Below are positions 1-7,160 of a DNA stretch of 9,498 nt, piece by piece. A model generated the notes under the pieces. It had not been told where the DNA came from, ran no database searches, and saw only the letters and a program-made list of their open reading frames with translations. Each line of letters starts with the position of its first letter. Position 1 is the first letter of the stretch. A program made the translations under genes and the position numbers. This DNA is from Planktotalea sp. (GTDB lineage: Bacteria > Pseudomonadota > Alphaproteobacteria > Rhodobacterales > Rhodobacteraceae), in NCBI GenBank assembly GCA_024645145.1, contig JAHEGL010000072.1:1-9498 (forward strand). Reading direction: 5' to 3'.

Positions 1-264
1 GTCCATTTGCCAAATCCTTGCCCGAATTCATCTGTATTGTTGATAAAATATACACGCCTCTTATTATAGGAAGTCAGGCGAACGGCAATAAACATCAAAC
101 AAATCGTCGCGCATCAGGCAGGCTCTTGGGCAAATGGCAAAATCTGGGATCCGCGCAATGGACGGACGTTCAATTCTCGCATGACGCTGGAGAATGGCCA
201 GCTTTCGGTTGCTGGCTGCGTGCTTGGGATATGCCAATCTCAAACTTGGGTGCGTGTGCGCTAA
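1..264 (+). pseudogene. DUF2147-family protein, 3' part, apparently frameshifted
   Basis: The last 50 or so codons before the TAA at 262-264 read as a typical DUF2147 C-terminus: a G-K-I-W-D-P-x-N-G-R-T-F strand, then SRMTLENGQLSVAGCVLGIC, then a final QTWVRV. DUF2147 proteins are small secreted proteins of about 120-150 residues with unknown function; in Rhodobacteraceae they carry this GC-V-x-G-x-C and QTW ending. This frame meets a TAG at 67-69 and has no ATG, GTG or TTG between that stop and the conserved block. The frame that starts at base 3 reads CIVDKIYTPLIIGSQANG, which resembles the middle of the family (Cys followed by I-V-x-K-I-Y). The two halves join if one extra base lies at about 75-105. 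I therefore call a frameshifted gene whose N-terminus and signal peptide lie outside the window. Assembly or sequencing error could give the same picture. The family call for the tail is fairly firm; the upstream half is tentative. Confidence 0.55.
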
Positions 265-293
265 AGCTTTTATACTTTTACGTCAGATAGCTT

Positions 294-323
294 AAGGCCC
301 AAACATATTTGCTTGGGCCTTTT
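294..323 (+). terminator. Intrinsic terminator between converging genes
   Basis: AAGGCCCAA (294-302) pairs perfectly with TTGGGCCTT (313-321) around a 10-base loop, and the 3' arm runs into a short T run (320-323). It lies 29 bases past the stop of the DUF2147-type gene, so the plus-strand orientation fits best. The membrane-protein pseudogene on the minus strand ends at 333, directly on the other side, so the hairpin may act in both directions. The T run is short, and the minus-strand side has only TTAAG, so strength on that strand is doubtful. Confidence 0.6.
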
Positions 324-332
324 GCTTGCGTA

Positions 333-938
333 TTACGCTACCTGTGGCCGTGGTCGTAAATACCAGTACCAAATACGATATGCCTCTAGCGCGATAAGCG
401 GGCCGAAGTGAACCATCGCTGGCGCCAAACCATTCCAATTATGCAAAGCGGCCCAGTGCACCAAGGTCAGCACAGCAGCGGCGTAGGTCCAACGTTGAAG
501 CCATTTCCACTACGTACCCATCTTACGCACGAAATAATCCATCGATGTCAGAGCCAACGGAACAAAAGTAAGAAGTGCGATCCAACCAGTCCAAATGTAG
601 AGGCCCGGTAACTCATCCACGACTGTGGCAAGAGACGCTTTATCCAAAAGATAAAACACCGTGTGCATCAGCGCGTATCCAAAAGACGCAACGCCAAGAT
701 AACGACGGTTGCGTTTTAGCCATTGCGGACCGCGCCAACCCTTAAGCAACATGGCAAGCGGCGTGGCCATCATGAGAATGATCAGCAAGCGGGCCGACGT
801 CTCACCTGATGGATGTACAAGAATATGAAAAACACGCGGATTCGTAGAGGTCAGCGCATCAAATGTCATTCCTATGGCTGGTATAGCGAGCACCAGCCAG
901 AGCAAATAAGGAGAAGTGAAAGCGAAAAAGCATTGCAT
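333..938 (-). pseudogene. Ferric-reductase-like heme membrane protein (MsrQ/YedZ type), interrupted by in-frame TAG
   Basis: Read from the ATG at 936-938, the product has hydrophobic segments and histidines in the pattern of the ferric reductase-like transmembrane domain: FHILVHPSGE (His38, His42), GYALMHTVFYLL (His92), and, beyond the stop, a LVHWAALH helix (His161, His166) and HFGPLIALEAYRIW. An amber codon at 510-512 ends translation after 142 residues. The same frame then continues with clear family sequence for 58 more codons to a TAA at 333-335. Family members carry b-type heme and pass electrons across the inner membrane; in MsrPQ the partner is the periplasmic methionine sulfoxide reductase, but no msrP is seen here. 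The stop removes the last helices with the expected third-helix heme His, so the product is probably inactive unless the codon is suppressed. The frame is open upstream to 1049, overlapping the hydroxylase stop, but those 37 extra residues do not look family-like. It probably shares the hydroxylase transcript (107-base gap). Confidence 0.75.
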
Positions 939-1045
939 TGTATCGTCCAGATTTATGTATGTCTGAACTAGATACGGGCGAGCCGCCGGTTTCCGTCGCA
1001 GTTCTGATGTTTTTTTTCGGAACGATGATCTTATGAATGACAGCA

Positions 1046-2917
1046 TCACACAGTCATCAATATCCCATCAAAGAAGTCATCGATCTGCTGAAAGGCATTC
1101 AAATGCAGGACTTGCGCCACAAATTGATCAGGGCGCACGATCAGAAATGCGCCTTTTTCTCGATCAATTCCGCGCAGATCAAATATGTCTGAGCCGCTCG
1201 CAAGATCTGGGCAAAAGGCTTTTTCATAGTCAATCAAACCGTATTTGCCTTTACGCGGTAATAGGAGTTGCGGAAGCTCTTCAACTTTCATGTCTTCATG
1301 GCTTTTTTGGAAGACGGCCCGCAGATCAAACAAGCTGTCGATGTCAGCATCTTTAGGGGTGAAACGTGGGATCAATGTGCTTGATGCAAATTCACAAAGC
1401 TTAGCGATATCCGCCCCACTTTGACCAACGTCATCGCTTGCCGCAAAAGCGATCAGACGCCAGCGCCCATCCGCTTTTAGCGTATGGCCCAATTGCATCG
1501 GCTTGGCGTCGCCTAAACGGATCACAGGTGCCGAATGGAACCGCATTCCCGTCTTTAAACCAGTGGCAAGCGCCTGATGCGCTTCGCTGCCTGTCAGCAG
1601 TGATGGCTCATAACGGGTCTCTACACCTGCGGTATAGCGGCCATGCTTTTTAAAATAGCGCTGAAACTGCGCAGCCTCAGTTACGTCCTTCGGCTTGGCG
1701 CTGAATAGACGCGCCATGTCTTTGTCAAAGTCAATCAGCTCTTTGGCTTTTGCCCGACGTTCTTCAGAATAGGTATCAAGCAACGCAGGTTTGCACTGGC
1801 CGCGTAGGACCCCTGCCAGCTTCCAGCCAAGGTTAAAGGTGTCGGCCATCGACACGTTCATACCCTGCCCCGCCTTTGGGCTATGCGTATGACACGCATC
1901 CCCTGCAATAAAGATTCTCGGCATTTGAGTACCGCGTGCATCTGACGGAACATCATCAAACCAGTCACAAACGCGCTGGCCAATCTCGTAAGCCGACCAC
2001 CAAACAACCTCTTTCACATCCAGCGTATAAGGCGCGAGATTGGACTGCGCTTTTGCAATCAGCATCTCTGACGTCACATTGCGATCAGCCGCTCGTTCTT
2101 CACCATGAAGTTCATCCAATTCGATATACATGCGCACCATATACCCGCCCTCGCGGGGGATGATCAGTATGCTGCCGTTATCTGCAGATTGTATCGCTGC
2201 CTTGAGCCGAATATCTGGGAAATCTGTAACCGCCAGCACATCCATAACGCCCCAAAGCTGTCGCGCTGCTTCACCTTTGAGCGCATACCCCATGGACTTG
2301 CGCACAACGCTGCGCGCACCGTCACACCCAACCACATATTTCGTGCGCACGGTCTGTGTAGCGTCAGAGCCATCCAAACACTTGAGCGTCGCAGTAACGG
2401 GGTAATCAACATCATCCGTTTTACTCAGCGCAACCAACTCACGACCGTAGTCCGGTTCAAGCCGACATGCTGAATTGTGCATGGCCTCGAGGTAGAAATC
2501 ATGCACACGCGCTTGATTAAGGATCACATGCGGCATTTCGGAAAGGTCGTCTTCGACATCCTTAATACGATCAGCGCGGTGCAATCCGTTCCCATCCGGA
2601 TTTGGGCGCCAGAACCCAACCTCGTTCACCCAATAGCTTTCCATTAGAACCTTCTCAGCAAAGCCAAACGCCTCAAACATTTCAAGTGAGCGGCACGCAA
2701 GACCATCGGCCTGACCCACCTCTAAACGCCCCGGTTTGCGATCTGTGATCATAGTTGTGATTTCAGGAAAAGCCGACAGTTGCGTGGCAAGAGTCAAACC
2801 AGCAGGGCCGCAACCAACGATAAGAACGTCGACGACGTCAGGTTTTGAGTGGGGAGCGTCACGAGCGATAGCAACTGAAGGATCACCGCTTTTATAACCG
2901 TTCAGGTGATACTGCAT
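1046..2917 (-). CDS. mobA: FAD-dependent aromatic hydroxylase, 3-hydroxybenzoate 4-monooxygenase-like
   Basis: This 623-residue class A flavoprotein monooxygenase closely matches MobA of Comamonas testosteroni (about 639 residues) as I recall it, beginning with the same MQ-(F/Y)-HLNG-(F/Y) N-terminus. Visible elements are the ADP-binding VLIVGCGPAG (31-40), the QADGLACRSLEMFEAFGF region (69-86), the DG motif GCDGARSVVR (197-206), the GD motif FIAGDACHTHSPKAGQGMN (336-354), and the C-terminal thioredoxin-like domain of the phenol hydroxylase family, ending in IRPDQ-like VRPDQFVAQV. The expected reaction is NAD(P)H- and O2-dependent hydroxylation of 3-hydroxybenzoate to protocatechuate in the cytoplasm. 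The start is set at 2917 because GGGAG (2926-2930) lies 8 bases before that ATG; the frame is open five codons further to a TTG but without family support. It has its own promoter with an overlapping inverted repeat and is insulated from the upstream operon by a terminator. A related phenol 2-monooxygenase specificity cannot be excluded. No ring-cleavage genes are present here. Confidence 0.85.
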   Translation of the reverse strand: MQYHLNGYKSGDPSVAIARDAPHSKPDVVDVLIVGCGPAGLTLATQLSAFPEITTMITDRKPGRLEVGQADGLACRSLEMFEAFGFAEKVLMESYWVNEVGFWRPNPDGNGLHRADRIKDVEDDLSEMPHVILNQARVHDFYLEAMHNSACRLEPDYGRELVALSKTDDVDYPVTATLKCLDGSDATQTVRTKYVVGCDGARSVVRKSMGYALKGEAARQLWGVMDVLAVTDFPDIRLKAAIQSADNGSILIIPREGGYMVRMYIELDELHGEERAADRNVTSEMLIAKAQSNLAPYTLDVKEVVWWSAYEIGQRVCDWFDDVPSDARGTQMPRIFIAGDACHTHSPKAGQGMNVSMADTFNLGWKLAGVLRGQCKPALLDTYSEERRAKAKELIDFDKDMARLFSAKPKDVTEAAQFQRYFKKHGRYTAGVETRYEPSLLTGSEAHQALATGLKTGMRFHSAPVIRLGDAKPMQLGHTLKADGRWRLIAFAASDDVGQSGADIAKLCEFASSTLIPRFTPKDADIDSLFDLRAVFQKSHEDMKVEELPQLLLPRKGKYGLIDYEKAFCPDLASGSDIFDLRGIDREKGAFLIVRPDQFVAQVLHLNAFQQIDDFFDGILMTV

Positions 2918-2932
2918 TCCGCTAACTCCCAA

Positions 2933-2956
2933 ATATAGTATGCGTGCATACTATAT
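2933..2956. promoter_or_regulatory. Perfect inverted repeat, probable repressor operator for the hydroxylase
   Basis: ATATAGTATGC (2933-2943) and GCATACTATAT (2946-2956) are exact reverse complements separated by GT. The repeat covers five of the six -10 bases and the predicted transcription start, and ends 15 bases before the ATG, a classic position for a repressor. Dimeric MarR- or GntR-family regulators bind sites of this size. In Comamonas, mobA is controlled by the MarR-type repressor MobR, which is relieved by 3-hydroxybenzoate. No regulator gene lies in this window, so which family binds is inference. Confidence 0.75.
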
Positions 2957-2980
2957 AAGCAGACCCCCAAACACAGTCAA
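2952..2980 (-). promoter_or_regulatory. Sigma70-type promoter for the mobA-like gene
   Basis: On the minus strand TTGACT (2975-2980) is followed after exactly 17 bases by TATATA (2952-2957), close to the housekeeping consensus TTGACA-17-TATAAT. The start of transcription would fall near 2945, giving a leader of about 28 bases with a GGGAG ribosome site at 2926-2930. The -10 box overlaps the inverted repeat at 2933-2956. A strong terminator just upstream means the gene needs this promoter. Confidence 0.75.
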
Positions 2981-3011
2981 GGTAATGGGTGTGCTTACTA
3001 AAAATTGGCAC

Positions 3012-3042
3012 AAAAAAACGGCGCTGAAACAAATCAGCGCCG
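3012..3042 (-). terminator. Strong intrinsic terminator after the panE-like gene
   Basis: CGGCGCTGA (3019-3027) and TCAGCGCCG (3034-3042) form a perfect 9-base-pair GC-rich stem with a 6-base loop. In the minus-strand direction it is followed at once by a run of seven T (3012-3018). It starts 14 bases past the reductase stop codon (3057-3059), so it ends the transporter/ligase/reductase operon and isolates the hydroxylase promoter downstream. Confidence 0.9.
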
Positions 3043-3056
3043 CCTAAAAGCCGGTC

Positions 3057-4037
3057 TCAGCTTCCGTATAAACCTGCGGTTTTTCCGCGCAAGGCAATCA
3101 AAGCCAGAACAGTATCAATGGTTGGCGTGGGCGTTTCGGTGACCAACCCAAGTTCTTTAACAGAGCCAACAAGTGCGTCGATTTCCATTGGCCTGCCCTG
3201 GTCAAGGTCTTGCAACATCGATGTGCGATGCGCCCCAACTTCGGCACCGCCTTTGATGCGACGATCCACGTCGATCGGGAATTTGACGCCAAGCTTTTCA
3301 GCAATTTCCTGCGCCTCTAACATCATGTTGCGTGCGACTTCGCGCGTACCCGGATCGGTGCACAAAACATCCAGTGTGGAATGCGTAAGTGCAGAAATCG
3401 GGTTAAATGACAGGTTGCCCCAAAGCTTAACCCAAATTTCATCCCTGATCTTCGGGCGTACCGGTGCTTTAAGACCAGCCGCGGACAAGGCTTTTGACAA
3501 AACAAGCGCGCGCTCAGATTTAGATCCATCAGGCTCACCCAAAGAGAAACGGTTGCCTTCAATATGCTTCACAACCCCGGGCTCAATCACCTCTGCTGCG
3601 GGATAGACAACACAACCAAGGACACGATCAGGTCCAAAACCATCCCATTGGGCATTACCCGGATCGACCGTATGCAAGCGCGTACCCTCAAGCGGTCCAC
3701 CAGTCTTATGGAAATACCACCATGGCACCCCGTTTACGCCTGAAACAATCGTTGTGTTCTCACCGATCAGCGGCTGCATATGTGGCACGACAGCCGGGAC
3801 AGAATGCGCCTTCAGCGTGACGATCACATAGTCCTGCGGGCCAAGATCAGCAGCATTGTCAGACGCTGTAACCTGCACAGTCGTCTCTCCGCTTTCCTCG
3901 ATCAAGCGCAGCCCGCTCTCACGCATCGCTTTCAAGTGCGGCCCTCGCGCAACGAGGCTGACGTCCGCCCCCGCTTGCGCTAATTTCGCACCCATATACC
4001 CACCGATCGCGCCGGCTCCAAAAATGCAAATCTTCAT
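3057..4037 (-). CDS. 2-dehydropantoate 2-reductase family (PanE/ApbA) ketoacid reductase
   Basis: The 326-residue protein opens with the NADP-binding Rossmann fingerprint MKICIFGAGAIGGYMGAKLA (GAGAIGG at 7-13). Other family marks are the TLKAH strand (Lys76), VNGVPWWYF (101-109), the catalytic-lysine segment IWVKLWGNLSFNP (Lys204) and SMLQDLDQGRPMEID near 273-287 with its conserved Glu and Asp. PanE reduces 2-dehydropantoate to pantoate for CoA synthesis with NADPH. However, the NGVPWWYF version and the position as last gene of a transporter/CoA-ligase operon are more typical of a paralogue reducing another 2-keto acid in a catabolic pathway, so I withhold the symbol. The ATG at 4035-4037 has GAGGA overlapping the stop of the ligase, leaving 10 bases between genes and suggesting translational coupling. 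A strong terminator follows. The family call is firm; the substrate is unknown. Confidence 0.85.
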   Translation of the reverse strand: MKICIFGAGAIGGYMGAKLAQAGADVSLVARGPHLKAMRESGLRLIEESGETTVQVTASDNAADLGPQDYVIVTLKAHSVPAVVPHMQPLIGENTTIVSGVNGVPWWYFHKTGGPLEGTRLHTVDPGNAQWDGFGPDRVLGCVVYPAAEVIEPGVVKHIEGNRFSLGEPDGSKSERALVLSKALSAAGLKAPVRPKIRDEIWVKLWGNLSFNPISALTHSTLDVLCTDPGTREVARNMMLEAQEIAEKLGVKFPIDVDRRIKGGAEVGAHRTSMLQDLDQGRPMEIDALVGSVKELGLVTETPTPTIDTVLALIALRGKTAGLYGS

Positions 4038-4047
4038 AATGTGTTCC

Positions 4048-5559
4048 TCAGCCCAAACCTAGCTTTTCAGCAAGACCGATGCGTTGAAGTTTGCCAGTGG
4101 CCCCTTTCGGGATTTCATCAAGGATCAGGATTTTGCGTGGCACCTTAAACGCGGCCAGTCGTTCGCTTGCAAAATCACGAATTTCGCGATCTGTCGCGCT
4201 TTGGCCTTCCTTGAGCACGACCGCTGCTGCGACATCCTCACCAAGCTTGGCGTGTGGCACTGCGAACGTCACACATTGGCCAACAGCCGGATGATCCGAA
4301 AGGATGCCATCCACTTCAAGCGGACTGATCTTTTCACCACCGCGGTTAATGATCTCTTTCAAGCGACCTGTCAGGGACAAATAACCGTCAGCGTCAAACA
4401 TCCCCTGATCCCCTGTACGGAACCAACGCTTGCCATCAGCATCAAAGAAGTTCTTCTCATTCGCTTCTGGATTGGCTTCATAACCGGGCGTGACGTTGGG
4501 CCCTGAAATAGAGATTTCGCCGACACCACCAATCAGACGATTTTCGATTTCATGCGCGATGCGTACTTCTGGCCCAGCGGGTAGACCGACAGCACCGGGC
4601 TTCTGGCGACCTGGCTCAATTGGATTACAGCACATCTGGTGCGCTGCTTCTGTCATACCATATGCTTCCACAACAGGCGCACCAAAGGTGTCCGCCAGTT
4701 GGGTCATCACAGGACCAGGCAAGGATGACGAAGACGAGCGTAGGAAACGCAGGCGTGCATTCTTAATGATCTCAAGGTTGCGTGGCGCACGCGCCAAAAT
4801 AGCCTGATGCATCGTAGGCACGGCTGTGTACCAAGTTGGATCCACCTCTTCGAGCCAACCATAAAACTTCAACGCGTCAAATCCGGGCGCGCAGCTAATA
4901 GATGCCCCAGCCGCAAGCGATCCACTGACAGCGGCAATCAGACCGTGAATGTGGAACAACGGCATAACATTAAGACACACGTCATCAGACGTTAGCGCAA
5001 GCGAAGCGCTCACATTTTGCGCGGACGCCGCGACGTTGGATTGCAAAAGTGGAACGATCTTCGGGCGCGATGTCGTGCCGGATGTGTGCAAGATAAGGGC
5101 GACGTCATCAGCTGCAGGCAAAGTATCAGCAGCGCTACCAGTCACATCGGAAGAAAGCGTGAAGTTACCCGCTGGCTCGGTCGCCGTCAGCTCGATAATC
5201 GTCATGTTGAGCTTGCTCGCAGCCGCGCGCGCAGGGCCATCATAGCCCGCTTCAACGATAATTGCGCGTGCTTTGAGATCTTCGAGGTAGAAGGTGAACT
5301 CCTCCTCTTTATAGGCTGGGTTCAACGGAGCCGTCGTTGCAGATTGCCCGACAGTGACAAAGGCCGCAGCCATCTCGGGGCCATTTGGCAAAACAATTGC
5401 AACACGATCCTGCGCGCCGATGCCCGCACCGCGAAGAGATGTTCGCACACTAAGTGTCAATGCCTTGAGATCTCCGTAGGTCATCCAGTCGCGACCTGGC
5501 GCACCGATTGCATTGTTTGTGTCTGGATGCTGCTGGATCAGGTCTTCAAGTCTTTGCAT
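4048..5559 (-). CDS. AMP-forming acyl-CoA ligase, oxalate-CoA ligase (Pcs60/AAE3)-like
   Basis: This is a 503-residue adenylate-forming enzyme with a complete motif set: phosphate-binding LHTSGTTSRPK (157-167), MPLFHIHG (199-206), SSSSSLPGPV (275-284), YGMTE (300-304), RTGD (381-384), hinge region GRLKEIINRGGEK (398-410) and the C-terminal PKGATGK with catalytic Lys490. The reaction is acid + ATP + CoA to acyl-CoA + AMP + PPi in the cytoplasm. The TTSRPK wording, MPLFHIHG and the serine run resemble the Pcs60/AAE3 group, whose plant and yeast members act on oxalate; a short dicarboxylate is therefore one candidate, but bacterial members are poorly characterised. Residue 168 after PK is Ile where Gly is nearly universal. 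No signal peptide is seen. GGAAG precedes the ATG by about 8 bases. It sits 65 bases after the permease gene and 10 bases before the reductase, so it very likely handles what the transporter imports. Confidence 0.85.
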   Translation of the reverse strand: MQRLEDLIQQHPDTNNAIGAPGRDWMTYGDLKALTLSVRTSLRGAGIGAQDRVAIVLPNGPEMAAAFVTVGQSATTAPLNPAYKEEEFTFYLEDLKARAIIVEAGYDGPARAAASKLNMTIIELTATEPAGNFTLSSDVTGSAADTLPAADDVALILHTSGTTSRPKIVPLLQSNVAASAQNVSASLALTSDDVCLNVMPLFHIHGLIAAVSGSLAAGASISCAPGFDALKFYGWLEEVDPTWYTAVPTMHQAILARAPRNLEIIKNARLRFLRSSSSSLPGPVMTQLADTFGAPVVEAYGMTEAAHQMCCNPIEPGRQKPGAVGLPAGPEVRIAHEIENRLIGGVGEISISGPNVTPGYEANPEANEKNFFDADGKRWFRTGDQGMFDADGYLSLTGRLKEIINRGGEKISPLEVDGILSDHPAVGQCVTFAVPHAKLGEDVAAAVVLKEGQSATDREIRDFASERLAAFKVPRKILILDEIPKGATGKLQRIGLAEKLGLG

Positions 5560-5624
5560 ATCGTGTCTTCCATGTCGTTTTATTTGGGTAAGTCATGATC
5601 ATTGGTTCGAGTGTACCGTGTTGT

Positions 5625-7136
5625 TTAGTCTGCGGCCACCCGCCGTTTGCCGCGCAGCATTTTGATAGCGGGCAACAGGATCAGAATGATCGCAATCACG
5701 GTAATTGGTCCGGCGATCGGTCTGGTGAAGAAAATTGACGGATCGCCTGATGATAATAGCAAAGATTGACGCAATGTCGGCTCAGCGATGGGACCAAGAA
5801 CAATCGCCAAAACGGCAGGTGCGAGCGGATAATCAAACTTGCGCAAGAAGAAGGCACCAAGCCCGAAGATCACGATCAACCAAAGGTCATGCATACTACG
5901 CGATGCAGCGAAGCCGCCAACGATAGACAGAACAAAGATCAGCGGCGCAAGAATGGTAAAGGGCATCCGAAGCATCCACACAAACAGCGGAATGAACGCG
6001 AGATTGATCAAAACTGCGGCAAAGTTGGAGATGTAGAAAGATCCAATCAGGCTCCAAACGAATTCGCTTTCATCGATGAACAAGCGTGGGCCAGGTGTAA
6101 GCCCCCACATGACCATACCGCCAAGCAAGATCGCTGTCGTTGGTGAGCCTGGAATTCCAAGGGTCAGCATTGGCAACATAGATCCGGTCGAGGCAGAGTT
6201 ATTGGCAGCCTCTGGTGCCGCAACGCCGTCTGGTGATCCACGTCCGTATTCTTCTGGGGTCTTGGAGAGCATCTTTGCGACACCATAAGACATAAGCGAG
6301 CCGGGCGTCGCGCCCGCTGCTGGCAAAACGCCCACAAAGAAGCCAAGGATGGAGCCGATCCAAGTGCCCTTCCAACCCCTTTGCACCGCTTCTTTCGCGT
6401 CTGAAGCGAGACCTTTGGCAGTCATCTTCGGGTTGGTTGTTGTAATCTCACCGCGCGTCTGTTCGATCGTCCATAGCATCTCTCCGATGCCATAAACACC
6501 GATGGCCAGCACGATAAAGCCGATCCCACGAATGAAGCCTTGTATGTCAAAAAGAACGAGGCGCGGTTCACCAGAAATCGTATCAAACCCGACCGTCGCT
6601 AGAACAAGCCCAAAACAGATCGAAAAAACAGTTTTTGGGATATCATCGCCACCCAAGCCCACAAAGGTCGCGAACGCCAAAAGCATCAACGCAAAAATCT
6701 CAGGTGGGCCAAAATTCAGCGCAACAGTTGCAAGCAGCGGAGCGAATAGCGTGAAGAACACGGTCGCTACAGTTCCACCAACAAACGAAGCCAGCGCAGC
6801 AGTCACGAGAGCTAGGCTCGCACGACCTTGAAGCGCCAAAGGTCGTCCATCAAACGTTGTCGCGACGGCGGTCGATGCTCCGGGTATGCCCAAAGCGACC
6901 GACGAAATCGCACCGCCATACATTGCCCCATAATAAATAGCGGCGAGGAAGATAATGGCAGACGCAGGCGGTACAAGGAACGTGATGGGCAGCAAGATGG
7001 CAACGCCGTTTACCGAACCCAAACCTGGCATCGCGCCAATGAAAAGCCCGATGGTCACACCGATTAGGATGAGACCGAGGTTGATCGGCTCAAGCGCCGT
7101 CAGAACGCCGCTTGTGAGAAATGATAGAACTTCCAT
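5625..7136 (-). CDS. tctA: Tripartite tricarboxylate transporter large permease (TctA family)
   Basis: The product is a 503-residue, strongly hydrophobic inner-membrane protein of the usual TctA length (about 500) with roughly ten or more membrane segments. It carries both internal-repeat signatures: GAMPGLGSVNGVAILLPITF (34-53) with AIYYGAMYGGAISSVALGIPG (66-86) in the first half, and GVLPAAGATPGSLMSYG (269-285) with APEAANNSASTGSMLPMLTLGIPG (307-330) in the second. TctA forms the ion-coupled translocation path of a secondary tripartite transporter with a small TctB and a periplasmic TctC. GAGG about 6 bases before the ATG and a 24-base gap from the small subunit support co-translation. The hydrophilic C-terminus ends in a basic MLRGKRRVAAD tail, presumably cytoplasmic. 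The family has carried citrate, terephthalate and other carboxylates, so the substrate is open. The symbol denotes the family member rather than proven citrate transport. Confidence 0.92.
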   Translation of the reverse strand: MEVLSFLTSGVLTALEPINLGLILIGVTIGLFIGAMPGLGSVNGVAILLPITFLVPPASAIIFLAAIYYGAMYGGAISSVALGIPGASTAVATTFDGRPLALQGRASLALVTAALASFVGGTVATVFFTLFAPLLATVALNFGPPEIFALMLLAFATFVGLGGDDIPKTVFSICFGLVLATVGFDTISGEPRLVLFDIQGFIRGIGFIVLAIGVYGIGEMLWTIEQTRGEITTTNPKMTAKGLASDAKEAVQRGWKGTWIGSILGFFVGVLPAAGATPGSLMSYGVAKMLSKTPEEYGRGSPDGVAAPEAANNSASTGSMLPMLTLGIPGSPTTAILLGGMVMWGLTPGPRLFIDESEFVWSLIGSFYISNFAAVLINLAFIPLFVWMLRMPFTILAPLIFVLSIVGGFAASRSMHDLWLIVIFGLGAFFLRKFDYPLAPAVLAIVLGPIAEPTLRQSLLLSSGDPSIFFTRPIAGPITVIAIILILLPAIKMLRGKRRVAAD

Positions 7137-7160
7137 GGTGATCCTCGGCCTTTGGATGCT

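Noticed and set aside
1010..1017. Run of eight T between mobA and the membrane gene, considered as a terminator tail
   Set aside because: No stable hairpin precedes the run on the plus strand, and on the minus strand it reads as A, so it is not an intrinsic terminator for these genes.
939..1049. Upstream extension of the heme membrane protein frame to overlap the mobA stop codon
   Set aside because: The 37 extra residues are polar and basic, unlike the family N-terminus, and the ATG at 936-938 begins the first recognisable membrane segment.
5017..5598. Long plus-strand open frame (193 codons) opposite the CoA ligase
   Set aside because: Arginine- and cysteine-rich composition without recognisable motifs, fully antisense to a well-conserved gene; a shadow frame, as are the other plus-strand frames opposite the minus-strand genes.
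5560..5624. 65-base gap between tctA and the ligase gene, examined for a promoter or hairpin; contains the 8-base palindrome ATGATCAT
   Set aside because: The palindrome is too short and there is no convincing -35/-10 pair or T-tailed stem; treated as an intra-operon spacer.
5892..5899. GCATACTA, a partial copy of the mobA palindrome half-site, within the tctA gene
   Set aside because: Only 8 of 11 bases of one arm, no second arm, and inside coding sequence; a chance match.
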